NCBI RefSeq assembly: GCF_033807715.1
Contig: NC_084596.1
Span: 35,178,879 to 35,242,878 of the forward strand
Origin: Cololabis saira
Taxonomy: Eukaryota; Chordata; Actinopteri; Beloniformes; Belonidae
Length of the DNA: 64,000 bases
Reading direction: 5' to 3'
The position numbers and the translations under genes were made by a program. Under the pieces are notes generated by a model. The model was given only the letters and a program-made list of their open reading frames with translations. It was not told where the DNA came from and made no database searches. Positions 35,471 to 47,600 of the stretch are shown one piece after another (the first letter of the stretch is position 1; every line of letters starts with the position of its first letter).

Positions 35471-36164
35471 GGACTGATGTCAGTGTGCATGTTATCTGGT
35501 GTGTATGTCTGAGGGGATAACCGTCACTACGTCATAGAAAGATGTAAAAGCTGCTGCTGGGCTGGAGATCGGTTGCTCCATGAACAAAGAAATGATTTTG
35601 TTTTCTACAGGCTGATGAGCTAATACATTACCTCACTGCTTACTTCTCCAAATGGGAAACGGAAACCAACATTAACTCCCAAAGTAGAAGGACAACAATC
35701 GAGAAGGAGTTTGTGTGAAGTCCTAACTGGGATCGCTTGTTGCAGCTCTCTCAAGATCAGTCTAATTAGTTTTGCCCTTTGGCTGATGACCAGCAGGCAA
35801 GGAGGCAATTTTGGGTCCTTGGATCACTGATTTTATCAATCAGTTACTTCTCCTCTGGCTTGCCAAGAACAGGCCAGCTTCTGATGTAGCCAGTTCTTGC
35901 ATCTAGTCAGCAAAGCTTCAGGACCTAAGTAGAGCTCGGCTCCCAGGCCCTGGAGCTTTTCCTTTTTTTGTTGGGCTTGGGTGTTGAAAAGTGAAGAACT
36001 GGTTCTATTGTTTGCTGCTGGAGAAGGGGGATGGGAGGAGTTCCTTTTCCCATTCATCCGGTTTTATAATGTGCACATCCCAGACTCCTCTCCTCACATC
36101 ATCATAGACCTTTATCAAACTTGGCCATAGATTTTTGAAAGATGACATGTTACGCATATACAGA
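35471..36164. other. Spacer, nothing recognised
   Basis: Unremarkable sequence with short frames lacking any family signature. Confidence 0.4.
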
Positions 36165-36840
36165 GGTGGGTTATAACGAGTTACATTTACTTGAGTGAAT
36201 TTTGGGAAACTTTGTACTTTTAGGAGTAGTTTTGAATCACTATACTTTTTACTTTTACTTGAGTAGATTTGTGAAGAAGAAACTGTTACTCTTACTCCGC
36301 TACATTAGGCTACGTTGAGCTCGTTACTTTTCTTTTATCCGCGTACGCATCAATCTCATGACATCACTGGGTGATTCTTTGGGAAAAATGTTTGTTTTTG
36401 CATGTTTTGTCACATTTACACAGACTCAAACACACAGAGTTTCTATGAGTTCATGGGCTTGTTCTAGTTCTGCCTGGTTAAAAAAGAAAAGTACAAAGGC
36501 TTGAAATTTTGTGCTACTTGTGCTTAATTTATTTTTTTATTTATTAAAGTACTTGAATTTACTTTAAGCTTATTTTAAATTAAGCAATTTTTTATTAATT
36601 TTAATTTATTTTATTGATTTAATTTGCCTGAAGATGATTATTTTGTACTTTTGTCTGTTTGAAAGGTTGTGTTAAAAAAATAAATCAGACGTTACTCAAC
36701 AGTTACTCAGTACTTGAGTAGTTTTTTCACCAAGTACTTTTTTACTTTTACTCAAGTAATTATTTGGATGAATACTTTTTACTTCTACTTGAGTCATATT
36801 ATTCTGAAGGAACAGTACTTTTACTAGAGTACAATTTTTG
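36165..36840. repeat. ACTTGAGTA-type dispersed repeat
   Basis: It begins CAGAGGTGGGTTATAACGAG and is packed with TTTACTTTTACT and TACTTGAGTA words. The style resembles the mmp14 intron elements and the repeat at 63330-64000, but it is a different family. It is probably a non-autonomous DNA transposon. Confidence 0.55.
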
Positions 36841-37528
36841 GCTATAAACATTGTTTTGTTGTAGCTTACTGCATTAAAAGTGTTTAATGTCAACAAAAGT
36901 TCAATTCATTTACAATTCACACTACATTTGTGAAAATACCTAAAACTCTCAAAGCTGTCCCCTAATCTTTGTCCCTCTCTCCTTGGGATGGAGCGTCCTA
37001 AAAAGTGTTTTGCTGCATGGAAACCGGTCCTGGACCAAAGGGAGGACACATGGATGCAGAAACTACAGAAATGAGATGAGCTCATATTTATCTGGAAAAA
37101 ATGCTCCATATGGCACAATTTAACTGATTCCATTCAAAGTCAACCTGAGCAAAAAATGAAAACCTAATGTCCCATTTCTGCTCATCATATGGGTGGCTGA
37201 CCATGTGGTCACAAGTTTTATTCACACTCATGTTTATTTTTCCCCCTTAACCACAGGTCCATAGAATCCATTGCTTTAAATCTCCCAGCGGGGAACCTCT
37301 ACTCAGAGAAATATGGTTAACCATGACACCGTTTTTGGAGACGTTGACTGAGACGTTTAACATCAAAGAAGCTCAACTCCACTAACAGGCTACAGTATTA
37401 AAACTTCAGGGGCTCGCAGAGGCATTTCTACGTCTTTGATTTGCTTTATATTACGTGACCTCACAGGAAATTGTTCTCAAACATATAGTGGAGAGGGTTT
37501 GAAAATAACCCTATGTGAGACTATAGAT

Positions 37529-37959
37529 CAGGGGTCGGCAACCCGCGGCTCTAGAGCGGCATGCGGCTCTTTAGCGCCGCCCTAGTGGCTCCTGGAGCTT
37601 TTTCAAAAATGTTTGACCTTTTTTTTCCTTTGTTTTCTCTTTTTTTTCTTTTTTTCTCTTTATTTTCTTTTTTCTTCTTTTTTCCCTTTTTTCTCTTTTT
37701 TTCTTCCTTTTTCCTTTTTTAATCTCAATTTTTCGACTTTTTTCTCGAAATTTTGACTTTTTTCTCGACATTTCGACTTTTTTCTCAACATTTCGACTAT
37801 TTCCTCGACATTTTGACTTTTTTCTCAACATTTAGCCTTTTTTCTCGAAGTGCCTAATCACTGATACAAGACTTCATTTTTTTGCAGCTCCAGACATATT
37901 TGTTTTTTGTGTTTTTGGTCCAATATGGCTCTTTCAACATTTTGGGTTGCCGACCCTTG
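37529..37959 (+). mobile_element. hAT MITE, second copy of the 23991 family
   Basis: The ends CAGGGGTCGGCAACCCGCGG and GGGTTGCCGACCCTTG are inverted repeats. A perfect 8-bp duplication CTATAGAT flanks it (37521-37528 and 37960-37967). The internal array of TTTCGACTTTTTTCTCGACA units is shorter than in the first copy. Confidence 0.94.
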
Positions 37960-37967
37960 CTATAGAT

Positions 37968-40959
37968 GTTACAGAAATCTACTGATGGGCCCAGAGATAT
38001 TGATGCCTACTCTGCACAAGATTAACACGAAGCTCCTATTTTTGTACAGTCAAGTTTTCGAGGGATTTTTTTTTTAAACCTGACTGACAAAAGTTTCCCC
38101 GAGTAAACCCTCAATCATGTTTAAATCAGAGATTGATTTAGATATTGTTGCTCCTGAAAGACTCTATTGTAGCTGCTTTCATCCCTAATCATAACAATAA
38201 TCTGCCGACATCAGCTTGCTTGGAACCTACTGTCGTTAAAAGAATAAATGAATAAATCCTGGAGGCGACTTTAAATGATTACAGTGATGACAATCTTCAC
38301 AGCATATTCTGACACATCTTTCTCAAACATCCTGTACAGCAGACTGGCTCTGCAGCAGAATACGCTGCATGCAGAATTTGCTTCTCCATGAGGAGATTAA
38401 TGAAAGTTTCTTCTCACTATTTCACTTCAAAATGTTGTAAAAAGGTTTATTCTGGTGTTCAATATTCTGCTCAATAGCACGACACACAGAAACTGTGTAC
38501 TTTAGTGCACATTGAGCAGAGAGGTGGGGGGTGGGGGGGGTCATCACTAATGCACTTTTCCATTTTGACTGCATATCGTTTTTCCATCCAGCAACACACG
38601 GAGCTACGTGTGTGGAAAATAACTTCTCCCCATTATTTAAAACGTATTTTTTTGTGTTCCCCAGATGTTCCGATCTGAAATGTGTCGTTCACCGAGCCCT
38701 TGGTTAAGAGATCTTTGTTTTCTTTTTACTCCGCAGTGCTGATTTAGCTGCTTTCACATCTGCACGCCTGTCTTTGTTGCTTATCACCATGTCTGCAGTC
38801 TGAGTCGGGCGTGGTTGGGCTGGAGCCGCTTTGTTAAAGGCCACGGGGAGGCTTTGTGCCGGGGCGGGGAGAAAAAAAAAAAACTGCAGGTGAAAAGAAA
38901 ACAAAGTTGTGCAATCAATATTTCTAAAAACTTAAGAGCCCCCCCCACCCCCGCCCTTTTTTGTTAGGACCCACGTCATATATGGCACTGTTTCCCATGC
39001 CCTGCGGGAAAACACCTTCATCATAGGATGTGCTGATTCAGGCTCTTCAGGCCGAGGCTACCCTAGCCTCAACCCAGCTACGTCCGCAAGGAAACCCCCC
39101 CCACTCCCTACCAGCCCCCTGCTTGCCAATTCCTGGTTTGCCCCCTTAAGTCTAAACATGCACAGAATCACCGCCTGAACTCATGAGACCACAACAGAGA
39201 AGCAAGGAGACTCTCCCCCCTCCTCCTCCTCCTCCTCCCGCCCTCCCACATCTCCTGTCGCCTGTTAATGAACTACCACATGACACTGAGCTCAGTTTTT
39301 CTCTTCCTCTCGCCGCCTCCTCCATCGCAACAGGCCAGATCTGGTTTCCATAAGCACATACATGTCATCACAAAGAAGAGGAAGAAGGGGGGGTGGGGGG
39401 TTGTGTATATACCAGGAAAATCTTGATCTTCAAGGAGCTGTAAGGATGACTGTCAAGATATAGCTGCCTTTCATCCTTTCATCCCCCCCCTCTCTAACCC
39501 GTTCTGACTTGTGTTTTCATGAAGCAGCCCGGCTTTGCATCAACAATCACGACAGAACACAAGGAAATCTTAAAAAGTAAGGATAGCATGAAAGAGAGAA
39601 AGCGTCTGACAAAACCGCGGCTCAATAGACGACAGACGGCATGAAAAACGTCCACGGTCAGAGGGAGTAAAGAGCAGAGTCAGTGAGACATGGCGAGATC
39701 AGAAAGGCCACATTAAAGGTAGCCTTTGAAAGTGGAGCTGGATGTGTCTTGGTGCCAAACTCCTGACACAAACTCCCATGTGGTCACGCTGTGGGTGAGG
39801 GGGGGGGGGGGGGGGACTGCTTTCAGGGCAGAAAACATTGTTTTTACTGCCCACTCACCAGCACGAGAGTGGTCTTGCTCAGCTCGGGGCCTCCTCCAGT
39901 CCACCAGAGCCCGACACCGGGGCACCAGATCCAGCTGGTCAGCAGTGGCCCTGCAGCTGCAGGTCCAACATAAATACCTGCGGGAGGATTCGTTTCAGTC
40001 GTTTAAATCTGCATGCACCTTTTTCTGTCTCCAGGTGGGTGAGTTCCTGAACTGCCCTCTCCGCAGACATGAACACACTTGGGTATTAAAGTCAATCTCA
40101 AACTGCAGAGGACTGTTTAATCTCTGATTGCCCAAAACTCACAGCATCACATTTTCTTTTTTTTTTTTTTTTAAGGCTAAACCTGGATTTGGTTAAGTGG
40201 AAGGGGTCCAGCCTCCTTTTTTTTTTGGGGGGGGGGGTACTATTTTCAGCGCTGATGCTTGGACTGCTCAGTTGTTATGTGCTACAACGCCACCCTCAGG
40301 CCCAGATTTTAACCTGACAACTGACATATAAATCACCGTGACCCTTGCCAAGAAACTTACTTCTAATAACTTGCTTTCATTCTTCCGTGACATTTGCCCT
40401 AGTTTGCAATTCAAGAAGCACATTTTTCACTTCAAGAGACAAAAAGTATCTCGTTTGAATGCCTAAGCGTGTGTATGTTGTAGTCTTTTAGATCATAAGA
40501 GTATTGGAAATCCTTGTTTATTAATACTTAGAATTTGTTAGTCTTTAAAGGTTTTATGATGAGAGATATGTTTATATTCTGTTTTATTTTTAAGTCTTGT
40601 TGACAATTCAAAGTACTTTCACACCAAAAACCACATTTGTCCATCCACATAGTCATAGAGCACTCTTCTGTTGAGGTTTCACAGTGCTTTGTTTGATTAA
40701 ACAGTCACATCAGAGGCAATGTGGGGCGTCATCATGGAGGACGCTGATATTTTTATTTTTTGAGCACTCTGCTCTAGTGAGCCACACTCATTCAGGAGGG
40801 AAACACAACAAAACTACATCCATATTAAAGATGTTATATTAAAATGTATCAACCAGGAGCTGATCATTGGATAATTAAATCATAAGCGTGCGCTATAAAA
40901 GCATACGTTTTACCAGTTTGCTGTTCTGGAGCATTCACTTGTGTGTTAACTGACCCATG
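37968..40959. other. Intergenic spacer with simple repeats
   Basis: It holds poly-C/poly-G runs (38941, 39480, about 39799-39815, 40228), a (CTC)n run near 39220 and T-runs. No gene-like signal was seen on either strand. Confidence 0.45.
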
Positions 40960-41660
40960 AAGGAAAAAATCAGCTATTATCCTAGAAGAACAACTGTTAC
41001 TGTCGCCAATGTGGGAAAGGATACAAAGTCGTTCACAAAACTATTTGGAGCTCATAATTTGACGGTGAGAAGGATTTTTCAGAGGGTTGCCAAAAAGAAA
41101 TGATATTCTCTTGTAAATAGAGTTATTCAAAGCGACATCTGATGTAACTTTCAAAACCATAAAACTTCTGAAGAGTTTGATGACAGGACTTTGGGCTTGC
41201 CCTCGGACAGTTGAGCCCAAAACGAAGACATCTGGCATTAGTGATAAAGTTCCACATTCACAGAAAACCAAAGTCGTATCAAATTCCAGGCACAGTTTGG
41301 AAAGAGGTAATAATTTGGACCCGCTTTGCAGTCACAGGACCTTCGCCACTTTGCACTATCAGATCCTCTTAATAGCAAACATTCGGGGGTCAAATATGAG
41401 TGGCATCATACAACAGGACAATGGTCCCAAACTGCAGGAAAGTTACAAGTAAATCACTGAAAAATAACAGAATTAAGATGTTGCAACTGCTCAAAGTCCA
41501 GATGCAACTCAAGTGAAATGCTGTAGCAGAGCCCTGAGAGAGCAGTATTTAGACGGACGCTGGCAAACCTCAATGAACTTAAGCCACCTTGTAAATAATA
41601 GGCCAAAATTCTTCCACTGCGACTGATAAATTTAGACTATTTCTTCTACTGAAGCATGCG
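40960..41660 (+). mobile_element. Decayed Tc1/mariner-like transposon relic
   Basis: Fragments such as AACAGGACAATGGTCCCAAA, CCCTGAGAGAGCAGT, GGCAAACCTCAATGA and GGCCAAAATTCTTCCACTG occur in the order I remember from a common degenerate fish Tc1-like element. No intact transposase frame remains and no terminal repeats were found. Confidence 0.5.
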
Positions 41661-42935
41661 GAGGACAAACTGCTTCTTCATTTTAACTCTGAAACCCTGT
41701 AGTGTGTCGTGTATTGTCGTTTGAGATTGTATCCGTCTACTTTAAAGACCTGGAAATGCCTTGATTATTTAATACGGTCACGGCAAATAAAAACTTCAGA
41801 ATTGAGCATGGATTTGCCCTCCCGCCCCTCCGCAACTGTACGCCGTCTTAAGACATATTTACTGAAAAATCAGTCATGGTCTTGCTCTCATTTCCCTGAC
41901 AGATCTTTTAATACTGCAAAGAAAAATAAGCTTTTGTAAATCTGACGAAGGATGGTACCGTTTGACCTTTAAAATCCTGATCTGCCCGGTACAAACAGCC
42001 TGACAACCAGTACTTTATTAGTCAGTAGGAAGAACAGTCATCAAGCCATCTAGAGAGTTGGTGGTTGATTCCCTGGCCACGTCTCTGAATGTCCTTGGTG
42101 AATATATCAAAATATTGAACCCTTCTTTGGCCTTGATGCATTCATTGGTATGCAAGTATGTATGTTTTTTTTAAAAAAGCACTGAATGGAATGATGAAAG
42201 GAAGTGGTCAGGATATCTAAGTGCTTTTGAATGCTTAACAAGACTGGAGGAAAACCACCCGAGAGCAGTCTAGTTACCACTCATCAGGGGTTTAAACCTA
42301 AATCTCTGTTCAGTGCCCTCATTCCAGTTCGGCTGCCCCATTTTGAAACTTCATCTGGAGCTGCCAGGGAGATGGTTGCGTCAAAGGTCCTTGCAGAGTC
42401 CAGACACTGAGTTGCATCAGGGCAGAAAAATGTTATGCTCAGCGACCATAGGGCTGTAATTACATAGAAGCACTGCTGAGCTTTGCAGGATCAACTTCAA
42501 GACCAGAAAGATGGACCAAGGCAGCTGAAGAGGGAAAAAGGCAAATATGTGATTTATGAAAAAAAAAAGAGAGAAAAAGAAATTATGGGTAACAAGCACT
42601 AGCAAGAAACCATCACAGGAATAGAATTAAAGCTGTAAGAAAAGCAGCAGTTTAATCCTTATAAGAACGAGGGCGAAGGAGAGCTGATAAGCTGTTTACA
42701 TGAAGTGGATGTCTGAGTTTCACTTAACACCATTTAATATTTTGGCTCATTTCAAGTGTCGTGTATCCAAATGCAGCATGACTGACCTCTTGTGGAGTCT
42801 TGGTATAACCTCCAGTCACTTTTTTAGTACCTGTAGTTTTCAAAATGCTTCACCGAGGAATCCGGGAAAAACAAAAACATATCTTCATCGTAAAGAAAGG
42901 AAAATAAACATGATTTATCATTTCAAATTTCAATT
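41661..42935. other. Spacer 3' of acin1
   Basis: No supported feature was seen. It ends near the candidate acin1 poly(A) signal. Confidence 0.4.
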
Positions 42936-42941
42936 TTTATT
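42936..42941 (-). terminator. acin1: Candidate acin1 poly(A) signal
   Basis: TTTATT on the plus strand reads AATAAA on the minus strand, about 1 kb downstream of the acin1 stop codon. A 3'UTR of that length is plausible, but other AATAAA-like words exist. Confidence 0.35.
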
Positions 42942-43915
42942 ATTTGTACATTCACCACTTATAGGCGTCTCCAAGAAATTAAAAAAAACAAAAGCAAATC
43001 TTTGTACTAAAATGATAAAATAACAATTAAAAAACAATATTAAAACCATTGGTGAGAAAACGCATAATGCAATTTCCCCTCGAGTTTGTATTGACACTAC
43101 AGGGTTGCTGTAGAGAACTGGAGGAAGAAATTAAAGAGGCAAAAGAGATTCAACGAAGACATAATCATTACTCGTGATAGGTGTGACAGATTCTCTCCCA
43201 CAGAGTCGTCCGTTTACAGAGAAAGAGGAACACTGCACCACCTTAGTAGTTATCACACGCTTTGTGAAAAATACCCCAGAGCTGCCTTATTTAAAGACTT
43301 GATTTTGAATAATCTTATAGGTCTGTACAAAATGCCAAACACACTGCTTCCAATATTTTCTGATTTATGCAAGTACGCATAGAGGACCAAGTTTTATGTT
43401 CTGGCAGGACTGGAAGTGTAGCTGTGCACGACTAGCAGCAGGAGGATTCCTCACTGCAGAGTGCTCACCACAAACGGGGACGAAACCCGATTGAAAATTA
43501 TAATTGGCACCTACACTTTGGAGCAAATGGGGCACAATGGCGTAAAAACATTAAATTTGCCCAGTGTGCCATACTTCCATAAGGCCAGGGGGAAAAAAAA
43601 GAAAGCGAGCGAGCGAGAGAGAAAGAAAGCGAGAGAGAGGAAAAAAAAAAACCTATGTGTAAAGAAAAATATATCAAACCTTGACACGAGCAAGATGTAC
43701 AGCACACTGGAAAACAACACTGCAAAATCAGTCCCCTTAAGCATGACTGTTTGTGTCAATGTGCGTAAAAAAAAAAGAAAAAAAGAAGTATATATTTGAG
43801 ATGGAATCGACATCAGTTGGTCCTCTGTTGGGTCTTATTTTTAACAAAGTACATGTAGTGAAAGGCAAATGGAAAAGGGTGGTGTCCAAGACAGTTCCAT
43901 CAGCTGGACTGGTCA

Positions 43916-44558
43916 TCAGCGTCTCCGTTCTCTTGGTTCACTGCGGCTACGTGAGCGTCGACCCGTCCCTGTCCCGCTGCCCCCTGGTCTACGGTAGCCA
44001 TCCCTGCGTTTGTCGTTCTCCCTGTCCCTGTCCCTCTCCCTCGCTCTCTCCCTGTCCCGCTCTCTCTCCCGGTCCCTATCCCTGCCTCGGTCTCTGTCCC
44101 TCTCTCTGTCCCGCTCCTTGTCCTTCTCACCCTCACTCCTGTCTCCTGTTGCGGCGGCACTTGTAGCTTTCATCCTCTCTTTGCGCTCCTCTTCCCTTTT
44201 TTTCTCCTCCTCTTCTTCTAGTTCCTTTCTTCGTTTCTCACGCTCCTTCATCCGCTCTGCCCTGGCAACTTCCCGCTGGAGATACTGAAATTGAGAAAGG
44301 CAGGAACCTAGAATTAGATCTCCGTCCATGAAGAGTGAAATGTGTGCAGTGAACGTGTGAAGAGGCTGGTTTGTGTCTCACCTGCTCCTCTGTAAGTGGA
44401 AGCCAGTAAATGCAAGGAGCCGCTTTAGTTTTGCGGAACAAGTCGTCAAGCAGCTTTGCAGGGGGATCCTCAGCTGTTATGCAAAACAAAACAAAAAAAC
44501 TGATGTTTAACAAAAACCCATCTCACCTAATACAGTCTATATTGGTGTGTATGTATGT

Positions 44559-44635
<77 letters not shown>

Positions 44636-47600
44636 TACACATACACACAGGGTTGGGGAGTAACAGGTTACATGTAACATCATCACTTAATCAGGATACA
44701 AAAAAGGTTAACTAATATAAATAATAATAATAAAAAAATAATAAAACGAAAAAAACATGTATTCCCGTCACAGGTATATTTGATGAAAACGGGGATTACT
44801 TTATAAAATCGATCGGGATATACCACAATGAAGCTGAGCTGTTCCGTGCACACGCATTGTGACACTTCATGGCACAACACCACAACAAACCAACACGTGA
44901 AAGGACCCCGTGTTGTCATGGATACCAGCTACTGCTGCTCATGGTTCTGACGGGGGAGAAAATTGCCTTCGCTGGCTGGAAACTCAGGCTTCGTTGTGTA
45001 TTTAAACCAGAGAAGGGGGGACGACATCTCGGTACAATGCAAACTAAACCTTCCAGCAGTAAAAGTACTGTCAGCTTCTAGGGACTCAACGTTCAACTCA
45101 AAGAAGCATCTGCAGGTACGAGGACACACCGCCGACTTTTACTGAAGTACAAGTGAATCCAGTATGCTGAAGTTTGGTTCGCTTGCTAACTTGTGAATAA
45201 GCTGTCAACGCTGCTACTTGTGCTTCCACTGAGTTCAGCACTCTCACTTTTACTAAAAGAACATTTTGTGTAAGCTGTGTCAAATATTTGTAAATACACT
45301 GAGCAGATCCCACATCTCTTGGTCAGTAATCCAAAAGTAACTAAGAGTACATGACTTTTTTATTGTAGTACTTTAGATTTAGTTACTGATAACACTTTTT
45401 TAACAGGTAAGTTGTTTTTATACTGGGTTACATTTTTTTTTAAAGTAACCCTCCCAACTAGACAGACAGACACTAAGGCCATGTGTTGATGTCTCACCCT
45501 TCTTCTCCATCTTCTTCTCCTTGCTCTTCCCGCGCTCCTTGCGTCGTTTCTCTCTGGAGCGTGACCTGCGTGGAGCTCCCTCTTTCTCTTCTTCAGGTTT
45601 CCCAAACTCTCTGACCTTGTCGCGGTCCCACTCCCGCTCAGCCCGCGCCCGCTCTCTGCGTTCCATCTCGCGTTCGCGCTCGGCCCATTGGTCGCGCTCG
45701 GGGAGAAGTGAAGGCAGGCCTAATGTCCGCCCGCGGCCGGGAGCAGGACCTTGCTCCTCTCCTCCAGGTCCAACTGCTGCACCCAAACCTTTGTGGAAGT
45801 CCAACTACACAAGCACAGATAACCTTTATAGCAACAGACGGCGTAGCTCTGCAACAAAGACCAGTGATAAGGTCTTACCTCATCTTGCTGGCAGAAGTCA
45901 ACACTGAGGACTTTTGGGTTGCTTTGAGGCCATTTAACTCCATGAAGAGCTGTCCGTGTAGCGACTGCCTCCTCTGTACTAGAATACTACACACAAAAAG
46001 AGAAAAGGGAGGGCTTCAAGACACACAGCAAACTTGAAAAAAGCAATTTAGCTCTCAGCTAAAATAAAAGCTTTTAACAACTTACAGTGACATAACAGTG
46101 GGACTTGATTTTATCGATCCAGAAGCCCTCTTCCACCAGACTTCCAGTTCTGCCGAGCAGCTCCTTCAGCTGCCCCAGTGTGAAGGGCCTCACCTGAACA
46201 AACACATGAATTAACCAAACAAAAAAGGGCTTCTTATGTGATACTTTACATCCTATTGAGTGTAGTCTACAAAACCATGAAACATTAAATATTAAGATAC
46301 AATTAATATCAATAATCAGCTGATCGATTGGTGGATTTAGTAAGACATTGATATAAAAAAAAGTTAATATATAGACAAAACAAATGTATGTATTTATGTC
46401 AAATGCAATTGAATTTGTGGAATTGTGTAAATCAAAGTATAAACTTTGAAATGGGGGAAAAAAAGAAGAAAATTACTTCTTCTATCATTGTCTGCGTTCA
46501 CGCTGCCCAAACAACTGAGCTGTCAAAGTGTGAACCTTTGAAGCTAAAGAAGAAAAAAAAACCCAGGTGCTAGAAACTCACATTGTAAGTACTAAAAATT
46601 GCAAAATAGACCTGTTGTTCAAGCACATCCAAGAGATGTTCCTAAAGGATGAAATCCAGGGAATTTGGAGGCTAAATAAACACTGTTGAGTTTTGATATT
46701 TCAAAGTATTCTTAAAAATAGTTAAATAGTTAAATTGACTAGACTGTTTCTCGGACTATCTTACTTTTCCAGGTATACGTCATGGCAAAGGAAAGTCAAA
46801 CCTAAATTGCATCATTAGATGAGGACATAATTGAAGCAAGTCCCCACATTGAGTCACAACAGGAAACCGGGTTAATTTAAAAGTATATGAAAAACATTTG
46901 AGGTACAAAATCCTCAACTCCCAAAGTAATTCCTTCACTAAACCATTTTGTCCACTTTGCTGCATAAAGTTGCTTGGTGAGGGTGTTATGAATAAAGGAA
47001 TGAAGGTTTTTCTCTCACCAGGTTGCATACGTGAACAATATTGGAGACTTTTCCTCGTGGTGGCGAGGGTTGCTGGGCCGTGCGAACAGGGTCGTCGATT
47101 GTGATAGACACACCTGATTTCTGCTGGCTGATGGAGCGACGAATGAGGGTGTCGCTAGGGGTCACTGTGATGAAGAAGAAAAATATTAAACCATCTCATG
47201 CACCTCTCTCCAAATTGTGAATTTTTGCCTTTTTAAATAATAAACAAACCATTTTATAATCAAATTATAAACTGTAATGTATCAAATTACTTTTTTTTTC
47301 AATTTTTGTTTCAGCATTTAATTATTTGGTAAAGTTATTCTACCAGAGACAACTCTAGACTTGTAAATCATGTGTTATTACAATTAATTCTCAGTGTCAG
47401 AATATCTAAACTGAATCTGAGAATTGACATCAGTTGAAAGGGAGCTACTGCTTTAGTGATGTAGATTAATTACCAGTGTTAGTTTCTACATCAGGGCTGG
47501 AATGTGGTGGCGACTGGGTTTCCACGGGTTCGGGAAGGGAAATGTCCATCTGCTTTTCATGGGTCTTTATCCTTTCCTGGTCTAGCTGAGAGTTCTCTTC

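Noticed and set aside
44010..44288. Plus-strand Ser/Leu/Arg repeat frame resembling an SR protein
   Set aside because: Antisense of the acin1 last exon (Arg-Asp/Arg-Glu tail).
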